Origin: SG8-30 sp963715485 | Lineage (GTDB): Bacteria; Pseudomonadota; Gammaproteobacteria; Steroidobacterales; Steroidobacteraceae | Length of the DNA stretch: 64,000 nt | Reading direction: 5' to 3' | Assembly (NCBI GenBank): GCA_963715485.1 | Contig: OY970244.1 | Span: 1,984,001 to 2,048,000, forward strand | Shown: piece by piece, positions 1-8,670 of the stretch | How positions within the stretch are numbered: the stretch's first letter is position 1 | Layout of the letters: the number at the start of each line of letters is the position of its first letter | Made by a program: the position numbers and the translations under genes | Notes under the pieces: model-generated | Seen by the model: only the letters and a program-made list of their open reading frames with translations | Told to the model about the DNA's origin: nothing | The model's database searches: none

Positions 1-1
1 G

Positions 2-2686
2 AAAGCGCGCGCGCTGCACACGGAACGCAACGATACGCTCGCGGCCGTGCAGGCGCGGTACTACCAGGCGGGCGCCGAAGCCAGCCGGGTGGAGCAGTCC
101 TTGCAGCACTCGCGGGAATTGCGGCAACGGCAGCGAAACGACCTCGAGGGGATCGGTAACGCGCTGCTCGAGTCGAGCGCGCTGCTGACGCGCGACCAGG
201 AACAGGTCGACGAACTGACCGGGTCACTGACCGCGGCCGAGCCGGAGCTGGAGCAGGCCAGGACGACCGAACAGGCCTCCTATCAGGCACTGCAGGCGGC
301 CGAGCAGGCGATGCAGGCCTGGCAGCAGAGGTGGGAGGAATTCAGTTCCGCGGCGTCGGAAGCGTCGCGGAAGACGATGGTTGAGCGGACCCGGATCGAG
401 CAGCTGGAGTTTCGCCTCTCACGACAACTGGCTCAGCGGGACCGGCTGGAGGCAGACCGCGCAGCGCTGGCGGAAGCCGACATTTCGGAGCTGCTGGAAG
501 GTCTCGAATCGGGCGAGGTGGCGGCCCAGACTCGCAATGCCGATGCGCAGGCGTCGCTGCGACAGGCCATCGAACAATTGCAGGACTGGCGTGAGCGCGA
601 GCGGCGCGCTTCCGCTTCGCTTGAGCAGGGGCGTCACGGCTTGCAGGATTGTCGTGGCAAGCTGGTGTCGCTGGAGGCGTTGCAGCGCGCGGCGCTGGGG
701 CAGTCCGACGGGAAAGTAGTCGACTGGCTGGCCGGCCATGGCCTCGACGGTCGTCCGCGACTGGCACAGGAACTCGAGGTCGAGCACGGCTGGGAACGGG
801 CTGTCGAGACGGTCCTGGGCTCCTATCTGGAGGCAGTCGTCGTAGATGGGCTGGATGCGGTCTCGGAGATGGTCGGCGGCCTGCAAACGGGTGCGGTAAC
901 GTTTGTCAGCGGATCTGGCGCGGCAGGTGGAGCCGGATTGGGCGGCGACCTGGGCGAGAAGGTCCAGGCACCCGCGGCGGTCCGTTCGTTGCTTTCCGGC
1001 GTCACAGCGGTGGAAACTCTGGCCCAGGCGCTGGCCCATCGTGCCAGCTTGAGCACCGGCGAATCTGTCATCACCCGCGATGGAGTCTGGATCGGGCCGA
1101 ACTGGCTGAGGGTCAGTCGCGACCCAGATGAACGGGCCGGTGTCATCGAACGGGAACATGAAATACGCGGATTGCGTGAGGAAGTTCAGTCGGCCCAGGA
1201 GCGGGTGCGAGCCATCGAGCAGGAGCTTGAGGAGGCGCGCGCCAATGTGCTGCAGCACGAGGAAAGCCGTGAGTCGTTGCAGTCCAAGGTGAACGACTCG
1301 CACCGTGAGCATTCAAGTGTGCGCGGGCAGCTGGAGGCTTACAGGTCGCGTGCGGAGCAGTCGACGCAGAGGCTTGCACGGCTCCACACCGAGCGACTCG
1401 AGGCCGACCTGGCAATCGCCTCCGACGAGTCGGAGATTCGCGAGGCACGGCAACGGCTCGAAGGCGGACTCGCCGAGATGCAGGCGCTCGACGACCGACG
1501 CCGGCCGATGGAGCAGGAACGCGACCATCTGAGGCAGGTGCTCGAGAAAGCCCGCAGCAGGGCGCAGGCTGATGTGGCTGCCGCCCAGCAGGTGGCAATA
1601 CGGGTCGAATCCCAGCGTTCGACCCTCGCATCGGTGCGCAACAGCCTGGAGAGGGTGCGCAGCCAGGTGCAGCAGTTCGAATCCCGCAGGGCGGAGCTCG
1701 AGTTGCAGCTGGCCTCGGCCGACAGCCCGATCGATCAGCTCGAGAGGCAACTCAAGGAACTTCTGGCAAACCGGCTTGAGATCGACAGGGAGCTGACCGA
1801 AGCCCGGCGATCGCTGGATGAAGCGGACGCGGAGATCCGTGAGCAGGAACAGCAGCGAATCGAGCGCGAGTCAATGGTGGACTCGGCACGTGAAGCGCTG
1901 GAGCAGGTCCGGATGGGCGTGCAGGAGGCACGGGTTCGGCGCGAATCGCTGCTGGAGCAGTTTGCAGCAACGCGGCTGGACCTCGGCACGGTCCGCGAGC
2001 AGATCCCGCCCGAAGCGACGGCAGAGGCCTGGGACGTTTCGCTGGCGGAAGTCACCGCCAGGATAGAGCGTCTTGGCGCGGTCAACCTCGCATCGATCGA
2101 CGAGCTCAAGGAACAGACGGAGCGCAAGGAGTACCTGGACCGGCAGTTTGCTGACCTGACTGAGGCCCTGAACACGCTCGATGAGGCGATACGCAAGATC
2201 GACCGGGAGACCCGCGCGCGCTTCCAGGATACCTATGATCGTGTCAACACGGGCCTGAAGGAAAAGTTTCCGCGATTGTTCGGCGGCGGCAGCGCTTATC
2301 TCGAACTGGTCGGCGACGACGCCTTGTCGGCCGGGGTTGCCGTCATGGCGCGGCCGCCAGGCAAGCGCAACGCGACGATCAGCCAGTTGTCGGGTGGCGA
2401 GAAGGCGCTGACCGCGGTGGCGCTGGTGTTCTCGATCTTCGAGCTGAACCCGGCGCCGTTCTGCCTGCTCGACGAGGTGGACGCGCCGCTCGACGACCAT
2501 AATGTCGGCCGCTTCTGCGATATTGTTCGCGACATGTCGGAGCGAGTGCAATTCATCTTCATTACCCATAACAAGAGCACGATGGAGCTGGCTCAGCAGC
2601 TCATCGGTGTGACGATGAACGAGCCAGGCGTGTCCCGCCTCGTCGCCGTGGACGTCGACGAGGCGGTGCGCATGGCCGCCAGCTAG
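2..2686 (+). CDS. smc: Chromosome partition protein SMC (5' end outside the window)
   Basis: This is the C-terminal three quarters (895 codons) of the SMC ATPase, which with ScpA and ScpB (encoded near 15.9-17.5 kb) forms the bacterial condensin. The reading frame is open from base 2, so the N-terminal Walker A head lies upstream. Visible in order: a long Arg/Glu-rich coiled coil, a hinge domain (about 690-1080 bp, with the motif GHGLDGRPRLAQ), the returning coiled coil, and the C-terminal ATPase head with the ABC signature LSGGEKAL (about 2390 bp) and the Walker B/D-loop LLDEVDAPLDDHN. The protein ends in a THNKSTME-type switch region. zipA follows 13 bp downstream and ligA after that, the usual gammaproteobacterial smc-zipA-ligA order. 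The family assignment is secure; only the start is missing. Confidence 0.97.
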   Translation, partial: KARALHTERNDTLAAVQARYYQAGAEASRVEQSLQHSRELRQRQRNDLEGIGNALLESSALLTRDQEQVDELTGSLTAAEPELEQARTTEQASYQALQAAEQAMQAWQQRWEEFSSAASEASRKTMVERTRIEQLEFRLSRQLAQRDRLEADRAALAEADISELLEGLESGEVAAQTRNADAQASLRQAIEQLQDWRERERRASASLEQGRHGLQDCRGKLVSLEALQRAALGQSDGKVVDWLAGHGLDGRPRLAQELEVEHGWERAVETVLGSYLEAVVVDGLDAVSEMVGGLQTGAVTFVSGSGAAGGAGLGGDLGEKVQAPAAVRSLLSGVTAVETLAQALAHRASLSTGESVITRDGVWIGPNWLRVSRDPDERAGVIEREHEIRGLREEVQSAQERVRAIEQELEEARANVLQHEESRESLQSKVNDSHREHSSVRGQLEAYRSRAEQSTQRLARLHTERLEADLAIASDESEIREARQRLEGGLAEMQALDDRRRPMEQERDHLRQVLEKARSRAQADVAAAQQVAIRVESQRSTLASVRNSLERVRSQVQQFESRRAELELQLASADSPIDQLERQLKELLANRLEIDRELTEARRSLDEADAEIREQEQQRIERESMVDSAREALEQVRMGVQEARVRRESLLEQFAATRLDLGTVREQIPPEATAEAWDVSLAEVTARIERLGAVNLASIDELKEQTERKEYLDRQFADLTEALNTLDEAIRKIDRETRARFQDTYDRVNTGLKEKFPRLFGGGSAYLELVGDDALSAGVAVMARPPGKRNATISQLSGGEKALTAVALVFSIFELNPAPFCLLDEVDAPLDDHNVGRFCDIVRDMSERVQFIFITHNKSTMELAQQLIGVTMNEPGVSRLVAVDVDEAVRMAAS

Positions 2687-2699
2687 CCAAGGAACCGCG

Positions 2700-3683
2700 A
2701 TGGGCGAGTTGCGATGGATTCTGATTGGCGCCGGACTGCTGTTGCTGGCAGGACTGTGGTGGTGGGAGTCACGCAGAAAGGACCGTGCTTCCAGTTTGCA
2801 GACCACAAGCGAGGCGGAGGCCGAGGAGGGTACGGATCCCAACGCTGCTGTCGTCGAAGATGCGGCGCCGGCGGTGCGTCAGGAAGACCTGCCCTCCATC
2901 CGCGCCAGTCGTCGCGAACGCGGCACAGCCGGCCGAAACCCGCCGATCGTGGAAATTCCTGCGGATGCAGAGCCCGAACTGGCGTCGGCCAGGGACGACG
3001 AATTCGTTCCTACCAAGGTTCCCTACCGCAGCATGCAGACGCGGCTGGACGAATTGCCGGAGGACCTCCGTGATCTCCCGCGGGACGAGCGTGCCGAGGC
3101 TGATCAGCGTCAGCCCTGGGTCCGCACGCAGCCAATCGATCGGAATGAGGTCATGGGCCACTCGCAGCAACAAGAGCTGCAGCCCGATACACCTGCCGGG
3201 GACGAGAGCGCCGAAGACACGGGTGCCGAAGCCGGCGAGGATCAAAGCAAGATCGCTGCGCGCCAGAAGATCGTCGCGCTGCGACTGATCGCGTCCGGCG
3301 AGCGCTGGCCGGGTCCGACCGTAGTTGGCGCGCTCGAGGCGGAAGGCTTGTCCTTCGGTAAGTACTCGATCTACCACCGTGAACGCGACGACGGCAAGTC
3401 GATCTTCTTCGTGGCCAGCATGGTCGAGCCGGGGTCATTCGACCTGGAGAACATCGACAAGCTCAGCTTTCCCGGAATATCGATATTTGCGGTCGTGCCG
3501 GGCCCTGTCGACGCACCAATCATCTTCGACATGATGCTCGCGACGGCGCGTCGACTGACCGACCGGCTGGGCGGCCATCTGCAGGACGAGCAGGGCAGCA
3601 CCTTGACGGCACAACGCATCCTAAACCTGCGCGAGGAACTGGTGCATTTCGAGCACGTGACTCGGCGCGTGCAGCGCCACTGA
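2700..3683 (+). CDS. zipA: Cell division protein ZipA
   Basis: ZipA tethers the FtsZ ring to the inner membrane. The 327-residue protein has the expected layout: an N-terminal membrane anchor (residues about 5-21, ILIGAGLLLLAGLWWW) followed by a basic stop-transfer stretch, a long charged linker (about 30-180) that is Asp/Glu/Arg-rich rather than the Pro/Gln-rich linker of E. coli, and a C-terminal globular FtsZ-binding domain (about 185-327, starting at KIVALRLIASGERW). The start is an ATG 13 bp after the smc stop, preceded by an AGGAA-type ribosome site, so it is probably co-transcribed with smc and ligA. ZipA is a gammaproteobacterial protein and is one of the best taxonomic clues in the window. 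Confidence 0.95.
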   Translation: MGELRWILIGAGLLLLAGLWWWESRRKDRASSLQTTSEAEAEEGTDPNAAVVEDAAPAVRQEDLPSIRASRRERGTAGRNPPIVEIPADAEPELASARDDEFVPTKVPYRSMQTRLDELPEDLRDLPRDERAEADQRQPWVRTQPIDRNEVMGHSQQQELQPDTPAGDESAEDTGAEAGEDQSKIAARQKIVALRLIASGERWPGPTVVGALEAEGLSFGKYSIYHRERDDGKSIFFVASMVEPGSFDLENIDKLSFPGISIFAVVPGPVDAPIIFDMMLATARRLTDRLGGHLQDEQGSTLTAQRILNLREELVHFEHVTRRVQRH

Positions 3684-3703
3684 GCGCGGTATCGGAGACC
3701 GCG

Positions 3704-5725
3704 GTGACGCAGCAGTCGAGCAAGCTTGCAGAGCGCGTCCGACAGTTGCGCACGGAGATCGAGCACCACAACTACCGCTATTTTGTCCTCGATGATCCGG
3801 AGATTCCGGACTCGAGATTCGACCAGCTGGTGCGCGAGCTGCGGGAAATCGAGAGCAAACATCCGGAACTCGTCACCCCGGATTCGCCCACCCAGAGAAT
3901 CGGCGGCACACCGCTAGGCGAATTCGGCGAGGTGCAGCACCAGATACCGATGCTGTCCCTGGACAACGCCTTCGCGCCGGACGACATAGAGTCCTTCGAT
4001 CGACGCATACGCGAGCGCCTCGGCGAGCGGCACGAGTTTGACTATGCCTGCGAGCCAAAACTCGACGGTCTTGCCGTGAGCATCGTCTACAGGGAGGGAG
4101 CGTTGGTGCAGGCGGCAACCCGTGGGGACGGCACCAAGGGCGAGGATGTTACGCACAATGTCCGAACCATCAAGACAGTGCCACTCAGGCTGCAGGGCAG
4201 CGGCTGGCCGGCTGTACTGGAGGTTCGCGGCGAGGTCTTCATGCCGATAGCCGGGTTCGAGGTGATGAACCAGCGGGCGCGAGAGCAGGGCGACAAGATC
4301 TTCGTCAACCCCCGCAACGCGGCAGCTGGCAGCCTGCGACAACTCGATCCCCGGATCACGGCGTCGCGGCCGCTGGAGATGTTTTTCTACGGTGTCGGCC
4401 TTGTCGAGGCAGGCAAGCTTCCGGCCCGCCACAGCGAGATTCTGAGTGCGCTGAAAAGCTGGGGTCTGAGGCCATCGCCCGATGCCGCGGTCAGACGAGG
4501 CGTCGGTGGCTTGCTTGACTACTACCGGCACATGGAGAAACGGCGCCCGAAACTCCGCTACCAGATCGATGGGGTGGTCTACAAGGTCGACTCGCTGGAC
4601 CTGCAGAGGCGGCTCGGCTTCGTGGCCAGGGCACCGCGGTGGGCCATAGCGCACAAGTTTCCCGCCGAGGAAGAGATGACCGTCGTCCGCGACATTGAAT
4701 GGCAGGTCGGGCGCACCGGCGCGTTGACGCCGGTAGCGCGGCTCGAACCCGTATTCGTCGGCGGAGTCACCGTAAGCAACGCGACTCTGCACAACATCGA
4801 TGAACTGCACCGCAAGGATGTGCGGGTTGGCGACACGGTCATCATCCGTCGCGCCGGCGACGTCATCCCGGAAGTTGTCAAGATCATTCCTGAGCGCCGA
4901 CCCAAGCGGTCCAGTAAGGTGCGGCTGCCACAACATTGTCCGGTCTGCGGTTCCATGGTTGTCAAGGAGGACGAGGAAGCGGTGGCCAGATGCAGCGGCG
5001 GCTTGTACTGCGCCGCCCAGCGAAAGGAATCGCTGAAACACTTCGCGTCACGACGTGCGATGGATATCGAGGGGCTTGGCTCGAAGCTGATTGAGCAACT
5101 GGTCGATGGAGGACTCGTCGAGAGCGCGGCCGAACTCTACCAGTTGACTGAGGACAAGCTGGCGGGACTGGAAAGGATGGCCGAAAAATCTGCTGCCAAC
5201 CTGGTCGCCGCGCTGGATGCAAGCAAGAAGACCACGCTACAGCGTTTTCTCTTTGCACTGGGAATACGCGATGTGGGCGAGGCGACGGCCGCCGCACTTG
5301 CCGGACATTTCGGTACGCTCGAAAACCTGATCGGCGCCAACCGTGAAGAGATTGAGCAGGTACCCGACGTCGGACCGGTGATTGCCGAGCACGTACACGG
5401 ATTCTTCCGCGAGAGCCACAATCGCGACGTTATCCAGGCGCTGCGCAATAGCGGCGTGGAATGGCCGGATGTTGCCAGGCCATTGGGCGGCGACCTGCCG
5501 CTGGCGGGAAAGACCTTCGTACTGACTGGCGCCTTGTCCGGCATGGGCAGGGCCGAGGCCCAGGACCGTATCCGTGAACTGGGTGGCAAGGCGACCAGCA
5601 GCGTGTCGCGCAAGACGGACTACGTGGTGGCCGGCGCCGATGCGGGTTCGAAGCTGCAGAAGGCTGAAAAGCTTGGCGTACAAGTGCTGGACGAGGAACA
5701 GTTTCTTCGACTGATAGGGACCTGA
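3704..5725 (+). CDS. ligA: NAD-dependent DNA ligase LigA
   Basis: Seals nicks in duplex DNA during replication and repair using NAD+ as cofactor. At 673 residues it has family length and all domains: the N-terminal Ia domain with HYxYYV-like NYRYFVLDD, the adenylation domain with the nucleophilic Lys119 in CEPKLDG, the OB fold (RTGALTPVARLEPV), a four-Cys zinc finger (CPVCG at one end, C-x6-C at the other), tandem helix-hairpin-helix motifs, and a C-terminal BRCT domain (about 595-673, GKTFVLTGALSGMGR). The start is a GTG 20 bp after zipA. Its 3' end faces the first DUF6502-like gene with only 9 bp between the two stops. Confidence 0.97.
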   Translation: MTQQSSKLAERVRQLRTEIEHHNYRYFVLDDPEIPDSRFDQLVRELREIESKHPELVTPDSPTQRIGGTPLGEFGEVQHQIPMLSLDNAFAPDDIESFDRRIRERLGERHEFDYACEPKLDGLAVSIVYREGALVQAATRGDGTKGEDVTHNVRTIKTVPLRLQGSGWPAVLEVRGEVFMPIAGFEVMNQRAREQGDKIFVNPRNAAAGSLRQLDPRITASRPLEMFFYGVGLVEAGKLPARHSEILSALKSWGLRPSPDAAVRRGVGGLLDYYRHMEKRRPKLRYQIDGVVYKVDSLDLQRRLGFVARAPRWAIAHKFPAEEEMTVVRDIEWQVGRTGALTPVARLEPVFVGGVTVSNATLHNIDELHRKDVRVGDTVIIRRAGDVIPEVVKIIPERRPKRSSKVRLPQHCPVCGSMVVKEDEEAVARCSGGLYCAAQRKESLKHFASRRAMDIEGLGSKLIEQLVDGGLVESAAELYQLTEDKLAGLERMAEKSAANLVAALDASKKTTLQRFLFALGIRDVGEATAAALAGHFGTLENLIGANREEIEQVPDVGPVIAEHVHGFFRESHNRDVIQALRNSGVEWPDVARPLGGDLPLAGKTFVLTGALSGMGRAEAQDRIRELGGKATSSVSRKTDYVVAGADAGSKLQKAEKLGVQVLDEEQFLRLIGT

Positions 5726-5734
5726 TCGCCGTCG

Positions 5735-6616
5735 TCAATCAGCAGTCGAATCAGGGACGGTATCCGGATTTCCATCAACCTGGGGCGGAGCCTCAGTGAC
5801 CATGATGATCCTGACACCGGCTCGAACTGTCTGGGCCTTGGTTGACTGCATTGCTTCCGCTTGCTGCAGCTCCGACAGCCAGCCTTCAAAGTCATCGAGA
5901 AACGTAGCGGCGCGTTGCTCAAGCATTCTGGCCAGCCTCGGGATGGCATTGGGTGGCAGATCAACCGCGATCGCCGAGTCTTCGTACAGCCGCTCTGCGG
6001 AGGAAGCCTGCATATTGTGTTCAACGGTCCGCAAGACGTCGCCGGCCACAATGCTGGCGTGCTCGACTGCCGCATCGCCCGCCCCCCCGCTGGTGAATCG
6101 CCGCGAGATCGCTTCAACCATGCCGTCGTCACGCAACCTGGCGGCTCCAACACTAACCAGCTCATCAAGGATGATGCCTGGGTAGATATCTCCGCTGTGC
6201 TCGCGTACCAACTCGGCAAAAGAAGGATGATCTCCTTCAAGCGGGAGTGCTAGCGGGCGTCCGTCCGAGTCTGTGAATCCCGGACTCTCGAACCAACCGC
6301 TCAAGACTCTGGCCAGGCGATGCCGCTGGTATTCCTTTTCAGCCCCTGGCACGCCACTAGTTCCCGAGGCACCGCCGAGGATCGCACTGACCGCATGGCG
6401 GTGGATGCCCGTTACTGCTGAAATTCTCGAAAAGCTGGCGTCCTTGCCTTGCTCTCTTAGAACGTCGATCGCCGCGTGAACAAACGCTGCTTCAACCCAG
6501 CGCGTGAACTCATGGGCAGTAATTCCCTGGCGGAGGGCGCAACGAGCAATGGGAGCGAGGAGACGCTGGGTTTGCGAGAAACCTTCATGCCATCCCCTAA
6601 TCTGAAGCTTATACAT
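5735..6616 (-). CDS. DUF6502-like protein A
   Basis: This is a 293-residue protein of unknown function resembling the DUF6502 family. Its core matches the paralogues at 6.8 and 7.8 kb: an N-terminal helix LLAPIARCALRQGITAHEFTRWVEAAFV, a helix-turn-helix-like segment ISRISAVTGIHRHAV (about residues 62-80), a middle block with SGWFESPGF and SFAELV, and a C-terminal block with RTVEHNM. No signal peptide or membrane segment is seen, so it is probably cytoplasmic, and the HTH-like segment suggests DNA binding (inference). It is divergent from paralogue B across a 183-bp AT-rich gap and convergent with ligA. The annotated ATG at 6616 lacks a clear ribosome-binding site. Family name is from recognition of the pattern; function is unknown. 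Confidence 0.75.
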   Translation of the reverse strand: MYKLQIRGWHEGFSQTQRLLAPIARCALRQGITAHEFTRWVEAAFVHAAIDVLREQGKDASFSRISAVTGIHRHAVSAILGGASGTSGVPGAEKEYQRHRLARVLSGWFESPGFTDSDGRPLALPLEGDHPSFAELVREHSGDIYPGIILDELVSVGAARLRDDGMVEAISRRFTSGGAGDAAVEHASIVAGDVLRTVEHNMQASSAERLYEDSAIAVDLPPNAIPRLARMLEQRAATFLDDFEGWLSELQQAEAMQSTKAQTVRAGVRIIMVTEAPPQVDGNPDTVPDSTAD

Positions 6617-6799
6617 TTGCTACTAGTAGATTAAAAATGGCTGATCTCTATCCACGTGTTGCACTTTCAGCCTAACCGGTTTCATATTTCGAGGGCGCGG
6701 AGATACATCACTTCCTAGAATATTTGCGCGTTTTGCCTAGTTATTCGCGGCGTCGGCCGTGTGAAGTGAGTTCAGACTGCATGTGAAGGAGGGTCGGCT
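6617..6799. promoter_or_regulatory. Divergent AT-rich intergenic region of the DUF6502 cluster
   Basis: The 183-bp gap between the divergent paralogues A and B is clearly AT-richer than the flanking housekeeping genes. It contains a perfect 10-bp palindrome CTACTAGTAG at 6620-6629, just upstream of the A start codon, and a strong Shine-Dalgarno AAGGAGGG at 6786-6793 placed 6 nt before the GTG start of B. It must carry promoters for both directions. The palindrome is a candidate operator, which is only inference. Confidence 0.4.
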
Positions 6800-7561
6800 G
6801 TGGAAGGAAATAAAGTAACTCGGGTGTCCACTCTTTCTGAAGCCAGCATTGAAGAGTTGTTGGCAGAAGTTTTCAATCCGTTTGTTCGCCTGCTGCTGGA
6901 GAGCGGCGTACCCGCAAAAGCATTGCTTTTCGGAATAGAGCAAGCATTGGAATTTGCGGCGAGAATCGATAGTAAAGCCCAATCAATTCATCTAGGAAAA
7001 AAGCAACGAGTTTGTATGGAGCTGATGTGTTTGTGGAGACGCCACCCAAGATTTCTTGGCGAGAATGGCCTGCCCACAGATCTCCCGACTGCTGGCCAGC
7101 GCGGCAGCTTTGCGGATCTATGCCAAATGGTTGGGGCAGACGAGAGTCCAGCAGAACTCTTGGAAACACTGGTTTCGTTCGGGGCGGTCGAGGTACAGGA
7201 CGATGGAAGGGTGAGTGCTGTTACCCCGACATTTCTGCTTGGCAGCCCCGCGCGCGCAGGCCGCATGGCGACCGATGGGGTTCTCAAGCAGCTCGCGGGC
7301 TTTCTCCGTGTTGTTGAGCACAACGTCTCCCAGTCACGTAATGGTCGCAAACGACGATTCGAACGGTCGTGCACGGTGGTTGTGGCGGAAGAATATCTGC
7401 CCATTTTTGAAAGAGCGGTCAGGGCGAAAGGACAAGTATTTATCGATGTCTTGGATGAATGGCTGGAACGGCACCGAGACCGCGCCAGTCCTAGCGGACG
7501 GTACGTCGAGGTAGGGGCCGGAGCATATTTCGTAGATCTTGGAATAATAAATAAAAACTAA
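6800..7561 (+). CDS. DUF6502-like protein B, short form without the HTH-like segment
   Basis: A 253-residue protein related to its neighbours A and C. Matching blocks are FNPFVRLLLESGVPAKALLFGIEQALEF (N-terminal helix), GSFADLCQMVGADESPAELLETLVSFGAVEVQDDGR (middle), VVEHNVSQ (C-terminal block) and a final VGAGAYFVDL that parallels VGVGMYLYKD in C. The stretch that in A and C carries the SRISAVTG/ARIAIVTG helix-turn-helix-like motif is missing and replaced by a short sequence with RVCMELMCLWRRHPRF. GTG start with a near-consensus AAGGAGG 6 nt upstream. The coding sequence is AT-richer than the core genes, consistent with acquisition or weak codon adaptation. Function unknown. Confidence 0.7.
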   Translation: MEGNKVTRVSTLSEASIEELLAEVFNPFVRLLLESGVPAKALLFGIEQALEFAARIDSKAQSIHLGKKQRVCMELMCLWRRHPRFLGENGLPTDLPTAGQRGSFADLCQMVGADESPAELLETLVSFGAVEVQDDGRVSAVTPTFLLGSPARAGRMATDGVLKQLAGFLRVVEHNVSQSRNGRKRRFERSCTVVVAEEYLPIFERAVRAKGQVFIDVLDEWLERHRDRASPSGRYVEVGAGAYFVDLGIINKN

Positions 7562-7763
7562 GAAAAACAAATATATTACAGAACTGTATTAAGTCATTAG
7601 ATTTATAATTATCTATAACTATATGTTTTAGGCTCCTCTCCAATTAGGCAGGTTGCGTTGGCGCTCCCGGACCTGCTCCGTATGGATGTCCATTCAAGAA
7701 AGATTATGCAAAGCATTGCACTGCTTATGTTTAGTGGTGCTATGATTCCTTGCAAATTAAGTT
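7562..7763. promoter_or_regulatory. Strongly AT-rich spacer upstream of DUF6502-like protein C
   Basis: This 202-bp non-coding stretch begins with about 75 bp of A/T-dominated sequence directly after the B stop codon and ends with TATGAT (7740-7745) 19 nt upstream of the C start codon. It is the lowest-GC block of the window together with the gap at 6.6-6.8 kb. It is long and AT-rich enough to hold a separate promoter for the C/repeat-protein pair, possibly silenced by nucleoid proteins (inference). No Shine-Dalgarno is visible before the ATG at 7764. Confidence 0.35.
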
Positions 7764-8642
7764 ATGTCAGCGCTTTACGGTGTTAACTTAAGGCTCCTCG
7801 CGGCATTTCGGCATTTGATGGTGCCGCTTGTGAGGATATTGATTCGTAACGGAATCCCATTTCGAGAGTTTTCGGAGGTTGTAAAGGGCATCTATGCGCG
7901 AATTGCGGCCGACGAGGCGTCGACCCCCGATAGGCCGGCCTCGCTTGCGCGTATCGCAATCGTTACTGGCCTTTCGAGAAGAGAGATTTCGCGGATCTTT
8001 AGTGAGCCGGATCAGCTGAGAAAGGCTCTGGAGAGCAATGCCAATGCATTGGCGAGGTTGCTCCAGGGGTGGCACACCGATCCGGAGTTCACAGGGCCGT
8101 ATGGCTTTCCGCGAGACGTCTTCTTTTCTGACGACCCGGCCGGGGCGTTGTCCTTCGCGGAGATGGTGGACCGATACGCAAACGAGTTACCGCCGTCGGT
8201 GATGTTAGACGAGCTGCTACGCGTTCAAGCGGCTGTCCATGTGGTCGAGACGGGAATGATTCGTGTCACAAAGCGAACGTACATTCCTGAGGAAATGGCG
8301 CCGGAACTTATCGAAGTGTTTGCTCGTGGAGTTCGAAGGTACGTGGAGACCATTGATCACAACCTTCGAGAAAAGGACCCGCAGGCGCGTCGTTTCGAGC
8401 GGTGGGTTTTTCCTGACTTTGGTGTGAGGGAGCAGGACTGGAATCAATTCCGCGACATGGTCCACGACCGTTTGTTAGGCGTGATCGAAGATTTGGACAC
8501 TCGTTTTGCAGCATTTGAGAGACCCGATCCCGATGCGGATGACAGTTTGACGGTTGGCGTTGGCATGTACCTCTACAAAGATGACGCAGATGACGAACGA
8601 CTTTTCGATCAGGAATTGAAGGATTTGGACCGGGACGAATAG
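7764..8642 (+). CDS. DUF6502-like protein C
   Basis: A 292-residue, probably cytoplasmic protein and the most typical DUF6502-like member here. It shows the N-terminal block RHLMVPLVRILIRNGIPFREFSEVVKGIYARIA, the helix-turn-helix-like block SLARIAIVTGLSRREISRIF (about residues 54-73), NALARLLQGWHTDPEFTGPYGFP, a SFAEMVDRYANELPPSVMLDELLR block, VETIDHNLREKDPQARRFERWVF and a C-terminal VGVGMYLYKD followed by an acidic tail. It is followed after 28 bp by the exported repeat protein, so the two are probably one transcription unit. This pairing suggests that C regulates or serves the exported protein (inference). The start lacks an obvious Shine-Dalgarno; an internal start near the LMVPLV segment cannot be excluded. 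Confidence 0.78.
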   Translation: MSALYGVNLRLLAAFRHLMVPLVRILIRNGIPFREFSEVVKGIYARIAADEASTPDRPASLARIAIVTGLSRREISRIFSEPDQLRKALESNANALARLLQGWHTDPEFTGPYGFPRDVFFSDDPAGALSFAEMVDRYANELPPSVMLDELLRVQAAVHVVETGMIRVTKRTYIPEEMAPELIEVFARGVRRYVETIDHNLREKDPQARRFERWVFPDFGVREQDWNQFRDMVHDRLLGVIEDLDTRFAAFERPDPDADDSLTVGVGMYLYKDDADDERLFDQELKDLDRDE

Positions 8643-8670
8643 ATCGCCGGTTAGCTAGGGGAAGAAGACA

